Assembly (NCBI GenBank): GCA_964479375.1
Contig: CAYZKD010000010.1
Span: forward strand, 1 to 24,460
From: CAYXTC01 sp964479375
GTDB taxonomy: Bacteria; Patescibacteriota; Minisyncoccia; Minisyncoccales; GWA2-38-27
Direction of reading: 5' to 3'
Length of the DNA: 24,460 bases
Shown: piece by piece, positions 7,423-13,703 of the stretch
How the letters are laid out: the number at the start of each line of letters is the position of its first letter
Position numbering within the stretch: the first letter of the stretch is position 1
Position numbers and translations under genes: made by a program
The notes under the pieces: generated by a model
Seen by the model: only the letters and a program-made list of their open reading frames with translations
Database searches by the model: none
Told to the model about the DNA's origin: nothing

Positions 7423-8931
7423 TTACATTTTCTCAGGAGCAGATATCCCCATTACATTCAGGGCTTCTCCTAGAGTGTATTTGGTGGCAGACACCAAAGA
7501 AAGCCTGGCTTTTGTTAATTCTTTGTCTTCCCCTAAGACCTGGCGCTTCTCATAGAATTTATGGAAAAGATCTGCCAGGTCCCTTACATATTGGGTTAAT
7601 CTCTGGACCTGATAGTCACAAGCAGTATCTTCTATAACTTCGGAGAACTTCATTATTTTTTTAATGAGGTCCAACTCCTCCTGCTTTTTTAATAAAGAAA
7701 ATTCAATCTTTCTTAAAGAAACATCTGATTTCTTTAAAATGCTGGATATTCTGGCATGGGCGTACTGGACATAATAAACAGGGTTTTTCTCTGACTTCTC
7801 TTTCGCCAGTTCCAAATCAAAGTTCAAATGGCTCCCTGCGCCTCTCATTAAAAAGAAAAATCTGGCGACATCCAGTCCCACCTCGTCAATTAACTCGTCT
7901 ATGGTAACATAGGTTCCCGCTCTTTTTGACATTCTCGCCTGCTTTCCTCCCTTAAAAAGCCTTACTAATTGCATAATAATAAAGTCCAGGTCTTCTTTGT
8001 TGTGTCCCAGGGCCGAAGTGGCCGCCTCCATTCTCTTGACATATCCTGCGTGATCCGCTCCCAAAAAAAAGATTAGTTTGTCAAAGCCTTTTTCAAACTT
8101 GTTCTCTAGATAGGCAATGTCTGAGGCGAAATAGGTTTTCTCTTTATTCTTTCTTATCAAGACTCTGTCTTTGTCGTCTCCGAACTTTTTGGCGCTAAAC
8201 CACAAAGCCCCTTCTTTCTCATAAGTTAGTCCTTTTTTCTTTAAAAGACCCAACACTTTCTCGGGATCAAGGCTTTTCTCTGAAAACCAAACATCAAATT
8301 TAATGCCCATCTTATCAATAGAAGGCTTGATTATGTTCTCTAAAATCTCTTTGCATGCCTTTTGGCCCACTTCTTCCGGATCCCTTCCCTTTATCTTTAA
8401 TTCTTTGATATACTCTCCTTTGTAAACAGCCTCCGAATCCCCTATGACAGAATGGCCCAGTTTTTTAATCTGGCCTCCAATATCATTAACGTAATACTCT
8501 CTGGTTACTTTGCCCCCTGCCTTCTCCAGCACGCTTGCTAGAACATCGCCGCAAAACCCTCCTCTGCCGTTTCCTAAAGTAAGGGGTCCTGTGGGGTTGG
8601 CTGAGATAAACTCAACATTTATTTTTTTGTTTAATTCAGGGAATTCAAACCCCTTTTCAAGAACTTCCTCTATTTTTTCCTGCAAAAAATCAGGAGAAAG
8701 AAAAAAGTTGATAAAGCCGGGCTTTGCTATCTCTATTTTATCCAAAAACTCGGGCCTGCCCATCTTCTCCCTCATCTCTTGGGCAAACCTAAAAGGATCA
8801 TTTCCTCCCATTATCAGGGCAATATTGGAAGAATAATCCCCATGAGAACTCTGAACCGGGGTTTCTATAATAATATCTGCCTCTCTGTCAAGGGATTTTT
8901 GTATTAATTTCTTTAATTCTTGCCTTATCAT
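7423..8931 (-). CDS. argS: Arginyl-tRNA synthetase, variant HIGH motif
   Basis: 502 residues, a little shorter than typical ArgRS (about 550). Class I enzyme charging tRNA-Arg. The N-terminal Add1-like domain is present. The catalytic motif reads NPTGPLTLGNGRGG (about 113-126), where HIGH is replaced by TLGN, so both histidines are gone. The KMSKS loop is ARMSKRAG (about 336-343). The C-terminal DALR anticodon domain is recognisable (YVQYAHARISSIL, then RDLADLFHKFYEKRQV). I believe this HIGH variant is common in CPR ArgRS. The stop is followed at once by repeat A1. A divergent intergenic region of 88 nt separates it from the toxin-antitoxin/smpB block. Confidence 0.95.
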   Translation of the reverse strand: MIRQELKKLIQKSLDREADIIIETPVQSSHGDYSSNIALIMGGNDPFRFAQEMREKMGRPEFLDKIEIAKPGFINFFLSPDFLQEKIEEVLEKGFEFPELNKKINVEFISANPTGPLTLGNGRGGFCGDVLASVLEKAGGKVTREYYVNDIGGQIKKLGHSVIGDSEAVYKGEYIKELKIKGRDPEEVGQKACKEILENIIKPSIDKMGIKFDVWFSEKSLDPEKVLGLLKKKGLTYEKEGALWFSAKKFGDDKDRVLIRKNKEKTYFASDIAYLENKFEKGFDKLIFFLGADHAGYVKRMEAATSALGHNKEDLDFIIMQLVRLFKGGKQARMSKRAGTYVTIDELIDEVGLDVARFFFLMRGAGSHLNFDLELAKEKSEKNPVYYVQYAHARISSILKKSDVSLRKIEFSLLKKQEELDLIKKIMKFSEVIEDTACDYQVQRLTQYVRDLADLFHKFYEKRQVLGEDKELTKARLSLVSATKYTLGEALNVMGISAPEKM

Positions 8932-8978
8932 TATTTCTAGTTTAATCTATTTTCTGATAAAATAAAAGCAAAGAGTTC

Positions 8979-8993
8979 AGTTTGACAGAAACT
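8979..8993. promoter_or_regulatory. Inverted repeat over the -35 of the antitoxin promoter
   Basis: AGTTT-GACAG-AAACT covers the -35 hexamer. A wider inverted pair CTAGTTT (8937-8943) / AAACTAG (8989-8995) frames the divergent argS-antitoxin region. Type II antitoxins commonly bind palindromes here, so this is a candidate autoregulatory operator. Confidence 0.35.
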
Positions 8994-9010
8994 AGCAACA
9001 AGGTTAGTAT
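8982..9010 (+). promoter_or_regulatory. Promoter of the toxin-antitoxin/smpB/ssrA block
   Basis: TTGACA (8982-8987), 17-nt spacer, TAGTAT (9005-9010). An overlapping TATAAA (9008-9013) is the alternative -10, with a 20-nt spacer. The ATG follows at 9020 with AAGGAAG just before it, so the leader would be only a few bases long. Confidence 0.65.
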
Positions 9011-9019
9011 AAAGGAAGA

Positions 9020-9241
9020 ATGACCCAGAAAACTATAAAAAAATTAAATCAAGAGGTCTCTGTTCTCAAAAGGGAAGTTAAGAGCCTGCGCTCTCTGATC
9101 GCAGGAATTATCAAGAAAGATAGAGAAGGAGAATACCGGCCCGAGTTTGTTAAAAAAGTTCTCCGTCTTTCCAAAAAGGAAGGCAATTTTAAATTTCAAA
9201 ACTCCAAGAGTTTTATCGAGCAAATTAAAAGCGGGTCATGA
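9020..9241 (+). CDS. Putative antitoxin, coiled-coil type
   Basis: 73 residues. The first 35 are heptad-like and charged (LNQEVSVLKREVKSLRSL), a probable coiled coil for dimerisation; the last 35 (EYRPEFVKKVLRLSKKEG, then KSFIEQIKSGS) resemble the extended tail with which antitoxins wrap RelE-type toxins. No DNA-binding fold is obvious. The stop overlaps the toxin ATG (ATGA), the usual arrangement in type II systems. Identity as antitoxin rests mainly on position, size and the neighbouring toxin; the family is not recognised. AAGGAAG upstream is a usable ribosome site. Confidence 0.7.
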   Translation: MTQKTIKKLNQEVSVLKREVKSLRSLIAGIIKKDREGEYRPEFVKKVLRLSKKEGNFKFQNSKSFIEQIKSGS

Positions 9242-9501
9242 CCTCTATAGTTTATAGCAAGCACTTTTTAAGGTCTTCTAGAAGGCTACCTCAGAGAACC
9301 CAGAAAAAACTTGCCCGAAAATTAGAAATTCTCCGACAAAATCCTTTTCATTCTCTTCTGCGCACCAAGGCCCTGGGAGGGAAGTTGCTTGGCTTCTACT
9401 CTTTTAGAATTACCCGCGATTACCGGGTAATTTTTCAATTCAAAGAGCAAAATGTTGTAAAATTAATAGAAGTAGGGCACAGAAAAGAAATATACAAATG
9501 A
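9238..9501 (+). CDS. RelE/StbE-family toxin (predicted ribosome-dependent mRNA interferase)
   Basis: 87 residues, the usual size. The RelE/ParE fold is clear: IVYSKHFLRSSRRLPQRTQ at the start, LEILRQNPFHSLLRTKALGG in the middle, FYSFRITRDYRVIFQF (about 59-74) and the closing VGHRKEIYK. The FRITRDYRVIF arginines and the terminal His match residues used by RelE/YafQ-type toxins to cut mRNA in the ribosomal A site. It overlaps the antitoxin stop and the smpB start by 4 nt each (ATGA), so antitoxin, toxin and smpB should be translated as a coupled set. A ParE-type gyrase poison cannot be excluded but fits the motif less well. Confidence 0.88.
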   Translation: MTSIVYSKHFLRSSRRLPQRTQKKLARKLEILRQNPFHSLLRTKALGGKLLGFYSFRITRDYRVIFQFKEQNVVKLIEVGHRKEIYK

Positions 9502-9944
9502 AAAAACTGGCAGAAAACAAAAAGGCCTATCACGACTATGAAATCCTGGAGAAGTACGAAGCAGGAATAGTTTTGAACGGCCAAGAAGTAAAATCAATAA
9601 GATCGGGCAGAGCCAGCCTTAAAGGTTCTTATGTTGTTTTAAGGGACGGAGAGTTATACCTGCTAGGGGCGAGCATACCTGCCTACCAGCCCTTAAATGC
9701 CCCTCCCGACTATAATCCGGAAAGATCAAGAAAGCTTCTTTTAAGAAAAGCAGAGATCAGCCGCCTTATAGGGAAATCCAAAGAAAAGGGCTTGACTCTC
9801 ATGCCCTTGCAAATTTATACTAAAAATGCTAAAATAAAAGTCATGTTCGCAGTAGCCAGAGGAAGGAAAAGGCAAGATAAGAGAGAAATTATCAAAAAAA
9901 GAGAAGCAGAAAGAGAGATGAGAAAAGAAATGAAAAAAAGGTAA
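9498..9944 (+). CDS. smpB: tmRNA-binding protein SmpB
   Basis: 148 residues, normal length. It binds tmRNA and stands in for the codon-anticodon helix in trans-translation, freeing ribosomes stalled on broken mRNA. Diagnostic parts: ENKKAYHDYEILEKYEAGIV, LNGQEVKSIRSGRASLKGSY (20-residue core of the OB fold), the mid-region LLLRKAEISRLIG, and a very basic C-terminal tail (RGRKRQDKREIIKKREAE) that enters the mRNA channel. The ATG overlaps the toxin stop. ssrA starts 8 nt after the stop, so both components of the rescue system are adjacent. Two promoter-like pairs lie inside the 3' half of the gene. Confidence 0.97.
   Translation: MKKLAENKKAYHDYEILEKYEAGIVLNGQEVKSIRSGRASLKGSYVVLRDGELYLLGASIPAYQPLNAPPDYNPERSRKLLLRKAEISRLIGKSKEKGLTLMPLQIYTKNAKIKVMFAVARGRKRQDKREIIKKREAEREMRKEMKKR
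9807..9835 (+). promoter_or_regulatory. Possible internal promoter for ssrA inside smpB
   Basis: TTGCAA (9807-9812), 17-nt spacer, TAAAAT (9830-9835) with extended TGC. An overlapping alternative is TTGACT (9792-9797), 18-nt spacer, TATACT (9816-9821). Either would start a precursor about 110-130 nt before mature tmRNA. The sequence is A+T rich, so chance matches are likely. Confidence 0.35.
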
Positions 9945-9952
9945 AGAGGCAA

Positions 9953-10296
9953 GGGGATGAATGTTTCGACAAAAGTTCTTTTTAAAACAGGGCAAGACGA
10001 GTTCCAATCTCGTAAAAAATGGGAATTTAAAATAACTGCCAAGTTATTTAACAAACAACCCGCGTTAGCATACGCATAACGCCATCCTTTCTGTTGATTC
10101 TCGATAAACAGAAAAGGGTGTCATATCATCGAGATAGACATCAGTCTTCCTCAAACTGCTGTTGACTTAAAAGAGGATAAGATGCCAGAACTTTTGCCTG
10201 TTCTCTACCTGGCATTCTGAAAACCCAAACAGACTAATCTTGTAGAACTGTTTTAATAAAACTTTTGGACGGGAGTTCAATCTCCCCATCTCCACA
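9953..10296 (+). ncRNA. ssrA: Transfer-messenger RNA (tmRNA), one-piece
   Basis: 5' end GGGGATG (9953-9959) pairs with CATCTCC (10287-10293) with one G-U, followed by A and no encoded CCA (genomic ACA). The tRNA-like opening GATGAATGTTTCGAC is typical. The long stem H2 is seen as CAAAAGTT near 9971 with AACTTTTG near 10261. The T arm is GGGAG-TTCAAT-CTCCC (10271-10286), giving a 6-nt loop instead of 7. The tag frame runs from GCC at 10038 to TAA at 10077-10079 and encodes AKLFNKQPALAYA, ending in ALAYA instead of the frequent ALAA. Pseudoknot-like repeats follow (for example TTTCTGTTG...CAGAAAAGGG). It lies directly after smpB and 9-15 nt before infC. Confidence 0.95.
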
Positions 10297-10311
10297 TAAT
10301 AAATAATTAAT

Positions 10312-10815
10312 TTGAAAAAACCCCCAATAAACAACAGAATAAGGGCCAAGGAAGTAAGGCTGATCGACGAAGACGGAAGCCAAATCGGCGTTGTTCCTTT
10401 GGACAAAGCCATTGAAACCGCTAAAGAAAAAAAATTAGACCTAATCCAGGTTACAGACAAGGTTTCCCCTCCCGTATGCAAAATAGGAGATTACGGAAAA
10501 TACCTTTACCGGTTGAAAAAGAAAGAAAGTTCTGTTAAGCACAAAAAGAGCGAGATAAAAGGAATAAGGCTTTCTTTTAAGATATCAGAGCATGACATGG
10601 AAACCAGAATGAAACAGGCCGCAAAATTTTTAAACAAAGGGAATAAGATAAAAATAGAATTAAGATTAAGAGGAAGAGAAAAAGCCCACCAAGATGTAGC
10701 CAGAGAAAAAATCAAAAAGTTTGTTGAACAGTTAAACAGCCTGACCCCTATAAAAATGGAAAGAGAGATTAAAAAAGAACCGAGAGGATTAGTGACTATT
10801 GTTTCCAAAAATTAG
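10312..10815 (+). CDS. infC: Translation initiation factor IF-3, non-AUG start
   Basis: 167 residues. IF3 prevents premature 50S joining and checks the initiator codon. It contains PPINNRIRAKEVRLIDEDG, the linker VSPPVCKIGDYGKYLY and a typical C-terminal domain (KGIRLSFKISEHDMETR, then LRGREKAHQDVA, then PRGLVTIV). No ATG fits: the frame opens after TAA (10300-10302) with ATA ATT AAT TTG AAA, so TTG (10312) or ATT (10306) must start it. A rare start codon is the classical basis of IF3 autoregulation in E. coli, so the same feedback may act here. No Shine-Dalgarno sequence. The tmRNA 3' end is only 9-15 nt upstream, leaving no room for a separate promoter or L20-type leader. Confidence 0.95.
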   Translation: MKKPPINNRIRAKEVRLIDEDGSQIGVVPLDKAIETAKEKKLDLIQVTDKVSPPVCKIGDYGKYLYRLKKKESSVKHKKSEIKGIRLSFKISEHDMETRMKQAAKFLNKGNKIKIELRLRGREKAHQDVAREKIKKFVEQLNSLTPIKMEREIKKEPRGLVTIVSKN

Positions 10816-10817
10816 TT

Positions 10818-10994
10818 ATGAAGACCAAAAAAGCAATAACAAAAAGGGTTAAAATAACCAAAACAGGGAAAATGATGAGAAGAGCCACGGGAAAGAACCA
10901 TTACTTGGCCAAAAAATCCGGCAAACAAAGGCGGAATAGCAGGAGATGGGTCGAGATTTCTAAAACAGAAGCAAAAAGAATAAAGAAATACTAA
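10818..10994 (+). CDS. rpmI: Ribosomal protein L35 (bL35)
   Basis: 58 residues, lysine/arginine rich, with the bL35 pattern: MKTKKAITKRVKITKTGK, GKNHYLAKKSGKQRRN, and a final EAKRIKKY. It binds 23S rRNA in the large subunit. The ATG stands 2 nt after the infC stop (TAG TT ATG), so translation is probably coupled; no Shine-Dalgarno sequence. Slightly shorter than the usual 64-66 residues. Standard order infC-rpmI-rplT. Confidence 0.93.
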   Translation: MKTKKAITKRVKITKTGKMMRRATGKNHYLAKKSGKQRRNSRRWVEISKTEAKRIKKY

Positions 10995-10995
10995 C

Positions 10996-11343
10996 ATGGT
11001 CAGAGTAAAAAGAGGGACAACCGCCAACAAGAGAAGAAAAAAGGTGTTGAAAGAGACCAAGGGATACCGTTGGGGCAGAAAATCAAAATACAAAGCAGCC
11101 AAAGAAGCTTTTTTGCATGCCAAAACCCATGCCTATACAGACAGGAAGAATAAAAAGAGGAGCGCCCGGAGGCTTTGGCAGACAAACATTAACGCTTTCT
11201 GCAAAAAACAGGGTATAAGTTACAGCAGATTTTTCCACAAACTCAAAGAAAATAAAATAGGCCTTAACAGAAAGGTGCTGGCAGAAATAACGAAACAGAG
11301 TCCTGAAACAATGGAAAAGATAGTAGAGAAGGTAAAAGAATAA
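10996..11343 (+). CDS. rplT: Ribosomal protein L20 (bL20)
   Basis: 115 residues, normal length. Early assembly protein of the large subunit. The N-terminal VRVKRGTTANKRRKKVLKE, the conserved GYRWGRKSKYKAAKEA and the globular part LWQTNINAFCKKQGISYSRF match the family. The ATG lies 1 nt after the rpmI stop (TAA C ATG). L20 represses its own operon in other bacteria through a leader RNA; here the expected leader position is occupied by ssrA. Last gene of the plus-strand block, closed by a strong terminator. Confidence 0.97.
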   Translation: MVRVKRGTTANKRRKKVLKETKGYRWGRKSKYKAAKEAFLHAKTHAYTDRKNKKRSARRLWQTNINAFCKKQGISYSRFFHKLKENKIGLNRKVLAEITKQSPETMEKIVEKVKE

Positions 11344-11345
11344 AA

Positions 11346-11374
11346 AAAAACCACCTCTAAGCAAGGTGGTTTTT
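11346..11374. terminator. Bidirectional intrinsic terminator between rplT and the PurF-like gene
   Basis: AAAAACCACCT (11346-11356), loop CTAAGCA, AGGTGGTTTTT (11364-11374). It serves rplT on the plus strand (T run 11370-11374) and the converging PurF-like gene on the minus strand (A run 11342-11350). Confidence 0.9.
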
Positions 11375-11381
11375 GTTTCAT

Positions 11382-12785
11382 TTATTCTTCGTTCAGAGCG
11401 CAATCTATGCAGAGATTGCACTTTGGCAGGCCGATAGAAGAAACCAAGTCCTCAATAGTATTATAAGCCAAACTATCAACTCCTAAAAATCTTTTCTTCT
11501 CTTCAAGGGTGGGCTCTTTGCAAGAAAGTACCTCTCCCTTGTTTGTAGTCTTGCCCCAAGGACAGTAGGACTTAAGTTCTGGATTAGATGCTCTAACGTG
11601 AACCCTGTCAAACCCCATCCCTTTTACTTTGGGCACAAGATTCTGCTGCAATTGAGTGCCTCTGACCACTGAGTCCTCACAGACCAAGGCCTCTAATACA
11701 GAAAGGTCGTCTCCGAAGTATTCTCTGAAGAACTCCAGAAATTCTATTATCTCCCCTCTTGTCTCCCCGCCCTTGAGTATCTTAATAAAAGCCTCCCGCC
11801 TTCTTTTCTTATCAGTAGAGCGAGTAAAGCTCCTGCCCGAAAACCTGTATCTGAGGAGTTGTTCGTCATAGAAAGGTATTCTTTTAATCGCGCCTTTCAT
11901 TGACTGCCGGCACAGTTCCTGGAAATACCCTATAGCATGAAATCTCCCGGAGTCTGGTACGGGCATTACTATCTGAGGAATAAAACCCTTTTCAAGGTCT
12001 CTTTTAGCAAGAGAGGCCCCCAGTTTCTTCCTTACCAGAGAAGCGGGAATAGAAAAGAATCTTGCGTTGGGAAATGCGGTATAAACCCAGAGAAAACTGC
12101 ATATCTGAATCCTGGAAACAGGAACCTCTCCCTTTTTTTCAAACTTTCCGTCTTTCAGAAGAACTATTTCGCCGGACTCAAGGTTTCTGACTATCTCAAA
12201 ATCAAAATTGTCAAAGCCTCCGGTTTCAGAAGCCAAGATACAGGCTCCGTCCCTTCGGCCCAACACAAGAGGCCATCTTCCATCAGCAGAAAGAGAAGCA
12301 TAAACGCCTTCCGGAGTAAGCACCAAAACAGCATAAGAGCCCTCGATCCTGTCTGCCAGAGACTGCAGTCCTTCGGTGACGGTATCTCCCTGGGAGATAA
12401 TCTTTCCTATTATCTCGACATCATCCCCTCTTTCAAAAACCGCACCTTCGTCCATGAATTCTCTTAAGAGCTCTGTGGAGTTAATAACGTTACCGGAAAA
12501 GCAGATGCTCCAGGGACCGAATTTGGTTTTAGCGAATAGAGGCTCTTGGGCTGTGCCGCAGTAACCCAGCCCCGCTTCCCCTTTGAGAGATTCTGTTCTT
12601 CTGCCAAAACAATGGCGGAAAAGGCCTCTTTGATATTCACTTAAGATCTTTTTCCCTCTTAAGACAGCAACGCCTGACCATTTTTCTCCCAGATGCTGCA
12701 AGTAGGAGATAAGCCAGAAAAAATCCTGAGAAAAGTTAATTTCAGGTACTTTGGAATTAACGCTCAAAGCCAAGATGCCAGCCAT
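11382..12785 (-). CDS. PurF-like amidophosphoribosyltransferase homologue lacking the catalytic cysteine
   Basis: 467 residues, same layout as PurF: N-terminal class II glutamine amidotransferase fold (1-220) and phosphoribosyltransferase (230-460). PurF begins MCGI, with Cys as nucleophile after Met removal; here it begins MAGILALSVN, and ISYLQHLGEKWSGVAVL aligns with the family register, so the start is not misplaced. The Gln-binding GHxRY region is altered to GLGYCGTAQ (72-80). The PRPP loop LVCEDSVVRGT (367-377) is largely kept. Cysteines equivalent to the four 4Fe-4S ligands of Bacillus PurF are present: C229, C408, C456 and C459, plus C462. It therefore cannot use glutamine in the normal way; ammonia-dependent activity or a different role is inferred. 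AAAGGA stands upstream. Confidence 0.85.
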   Translation of the reverse strand: MAGILALSVNSKVPEINFSQDFFWLISYLQHLGEKWSGVAVLRGKKILSEYQRGLFRHCFGRRTESLKGEAGLGYCGTAQEPLFAKTKFGPWSICFSGNVINSTELLREFMDEGAVFERGDDVEIIGKIISQGDTVTEGLQSLADRIEGSYAVLVLTPEGVYASLSADGRWPLVLGRRDGACILASETGGFDNFDFEIVRNLESGEIVLLKDGKFEKKGEVPVSRIQICSFLWVYTAFPNARFFSIPASLVRKKLGASLAKRDLEKGFIPQIVMPVPDSGRFHAIGYFQELCRQSMKGAIKRIPFYDEQLLRYRFSGRSFTRSTDKKRRREAFIKILKGGETRGEIIEFLEFFREYFGDDLSVLEALVCEDSVVRGTQLQQNLVPKVKGMGFDRVHVRASNPELKSYCPWGKTTNKGEVLSCKEPTLEEKKRFLGVDSLAYNTIEDLVSSIGLPKCNLCIDCALNEE

Positions 12786-12807
12786 TTCTATTCCTTTCTT
12801 TTAGAGC

Positions 12808-12873
12808 GCGGGCTTCTGACTGCTCATCTCTCTGAGAAGTCAGAAAATGATAGTTCAAGTCCTGCCCCCTGTT
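12808..12873 (+). repeat. Hairpin repeat B upstream of the PurF-like gene
   Basis: Beginning at AGAGCGCGGGC, it holds the nested hairpin TTCTGACT-G-CTCA-TCTCTC-TGAG-A-AGTCAGAA (8 + 4 bp), then AATGATAGTTCAAGTCC. Related sequence occurs at 24370-24420 (same strand) and, without the loop part, at 16660-16700 (opposite strand). It lies between the alkyltransferase stop and the PurF-like start, both minus. The TTCAAGTCCTGC end resembles a tRNA T arm but does not fold as one. Confidence 0.65.
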
Positions 12874-12874
12874 T

Positions 12875-13120
12875 TTAAAGAGCTTCCTGTTCGAGCAGGG
12901 ACCGCTTTCTTTCTTTTCCTCTATTATATCCTCCGATCTTATTATCAGACCTCACCACCCTGTGGCAAGGCACACCAGAGTCGTAGTTCTTACTAAGGGC
13001 GCTACCAACAGCCCGCCATGCCTTAGGGCTCCCTGTCCTTTTTGCTACTTGTTTGTAGGTTAAAGTTTCCCCTTCGGGAATTTTCTTTACAACATTAAAC
13101 ACTTTCTTTCTAAAGTCCAT
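12875..13120 (-). CDS. Methylated-DNA-protein cysteine methyltransferase, single C-terminal domain
   Basis: 81 residues, only the DNA-binding/active-site domain of Ogt/MGMT. It repairs O6-alkylguanine by suicidal transfer to cysteine: the motif VPCHRVVRSD (about 50-59) keeps the acceptor Cys. YKQVAKRTGSPKAWRAVGSAL is the helix-turn-helix with the arginine finger. The N-terminal domain and the C-terminal helix of full-length Ogt are missing, as in other short bacterial members. Because PCHR has Cys, not Trp, it is not an ATL-type non-repair homologue. A TATAAT hexamer lies 5 nt before the ATG, suggesting a leaderless mRNA. Confidence 0.88.
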   Translation of the reverse strand: MDFRKKVFNVVKKIPEGETLTYKQVAKRTGSPKAWRAVGSALSKNYDSGVPCHRVVRSDNKIGGYNRGKERKRSLLEQEAL

Positions 13121-13161
13121 AAGAGATTATATTCTACAAAAAGTAATTGTATTATGCAAAC

Positions 13162-13596
13162 TTAGGCCAAAAAACAATGGGCCCTCTCCAGAATATCTTT
13201 GGCCTTTTTAAATGTTATTTGCCCTATTGCCTCTTCAAAAGGAAGCCATCTGCATCCTTTGTGTTCTAAAGAAATCTTTATTTCTTTTGTTTTTGTCTCT
13301 GCTAAATAAAAGTCAACTATTTTAACAACCCAAGAGGCCTTCTTTTTGTCTTTTAATCCGTATGTTTCTTTATAAAAATATTTAATCCATTCTTTAAATC
13401 CCTCAACAAATTCAAGGTCTTTTATGCCTGTCTCCTCTTCTGCCTCTCTTATGGCAGTTTCTTTTTCTGTTTCCCCCTTTTCCACATGCCCCTTTGGAAA
13501 ACCCCAGTGGCCTGCCCCATAATGCAAAAGGAGATAATATATCTTATCCCCTTCTTTCCTGAAAACAACAACTCCTGCAGATTTCTCTTTGGGCAT
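13162..13596 (-). CDS. Nudix hydrolase, Ap4A-hydrolase-like
   Basis: 144 residues. The Nudix box is complete: GHVEKGETEKETAIREAEEE followed by TGI (about 37-59), with the REXXEE metal site. The start KSAGVVVFRKEGDKIYYLLL and GHWGFPKGHVEKGE resemble asymmetric bis(5'-nucleosyl)-tetraphosphatases, which split Ap4A to ATP and AMP; other nucleotide substrates remain possible. It is the first gene downstream of two tandem promoter-like units at 13603-13703, and 41 nt upstream of the alkyltransferase gene. Confidence 0.9.
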   Translation of the reverse strand: MPKEKSAGVVVFRKEGDKIYYLLLHYGAGHWGFPKGHVEKGETEKETAIREAEEETGIKDLEFVEGFKEWIKYFYKETYGLKDKKKASWVVKIVDFYLAETKTKEIKISLEHKGCRWLPFEEAIGQITFKKAKDILERAHCFLA

Positions 13597-13602
13597 TTTT
13601 GC

Positions 13603-13703
13603 TTCAAGACTATATAATTATTCCTTAGCGAATCAAGGTTCTGAGCAAAGCTCAGGTTCTTCTTTCAAGATTATATGTTTTACCTTGGCGAAACAAGCTT
13701 TGC
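13603..13703 (-). promoter_or_regulatory. Tandem degenerate repeat with two promoter-like units before the Nudix gene
   Basis: Two copies with 61-nt period share TTCAAGA-TATAT and CCTT-GCGAA-CAAG. On the minus strand each gives a -35/-10 pair: TTGATT (13636-13631), 16 nt, TATAGT (13614-13609); and TTGTTT (13696-13691), 15 nt, TATAAT (13675-13670). Between them is a perfect hairpin CTGAGC-AAA-GCTCAG (13641-13655). Confidence 0.5.

Noticed and set aside
9741..10054. Two minus-strand ORFs of 79-88 codons over smpB and ssrA
   Set aside because: They are antisense to well-identified smpB and tmRNA and have no homology-like features.
12808..12873. tRNA-like sequence (AGAGCGCGGGC... and TTCAAGTCCTGC)
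   Set aside because: The T stem does not pair (GATAG against CCTGC), there is no acceptor 5' half and no proper anticodon arm.
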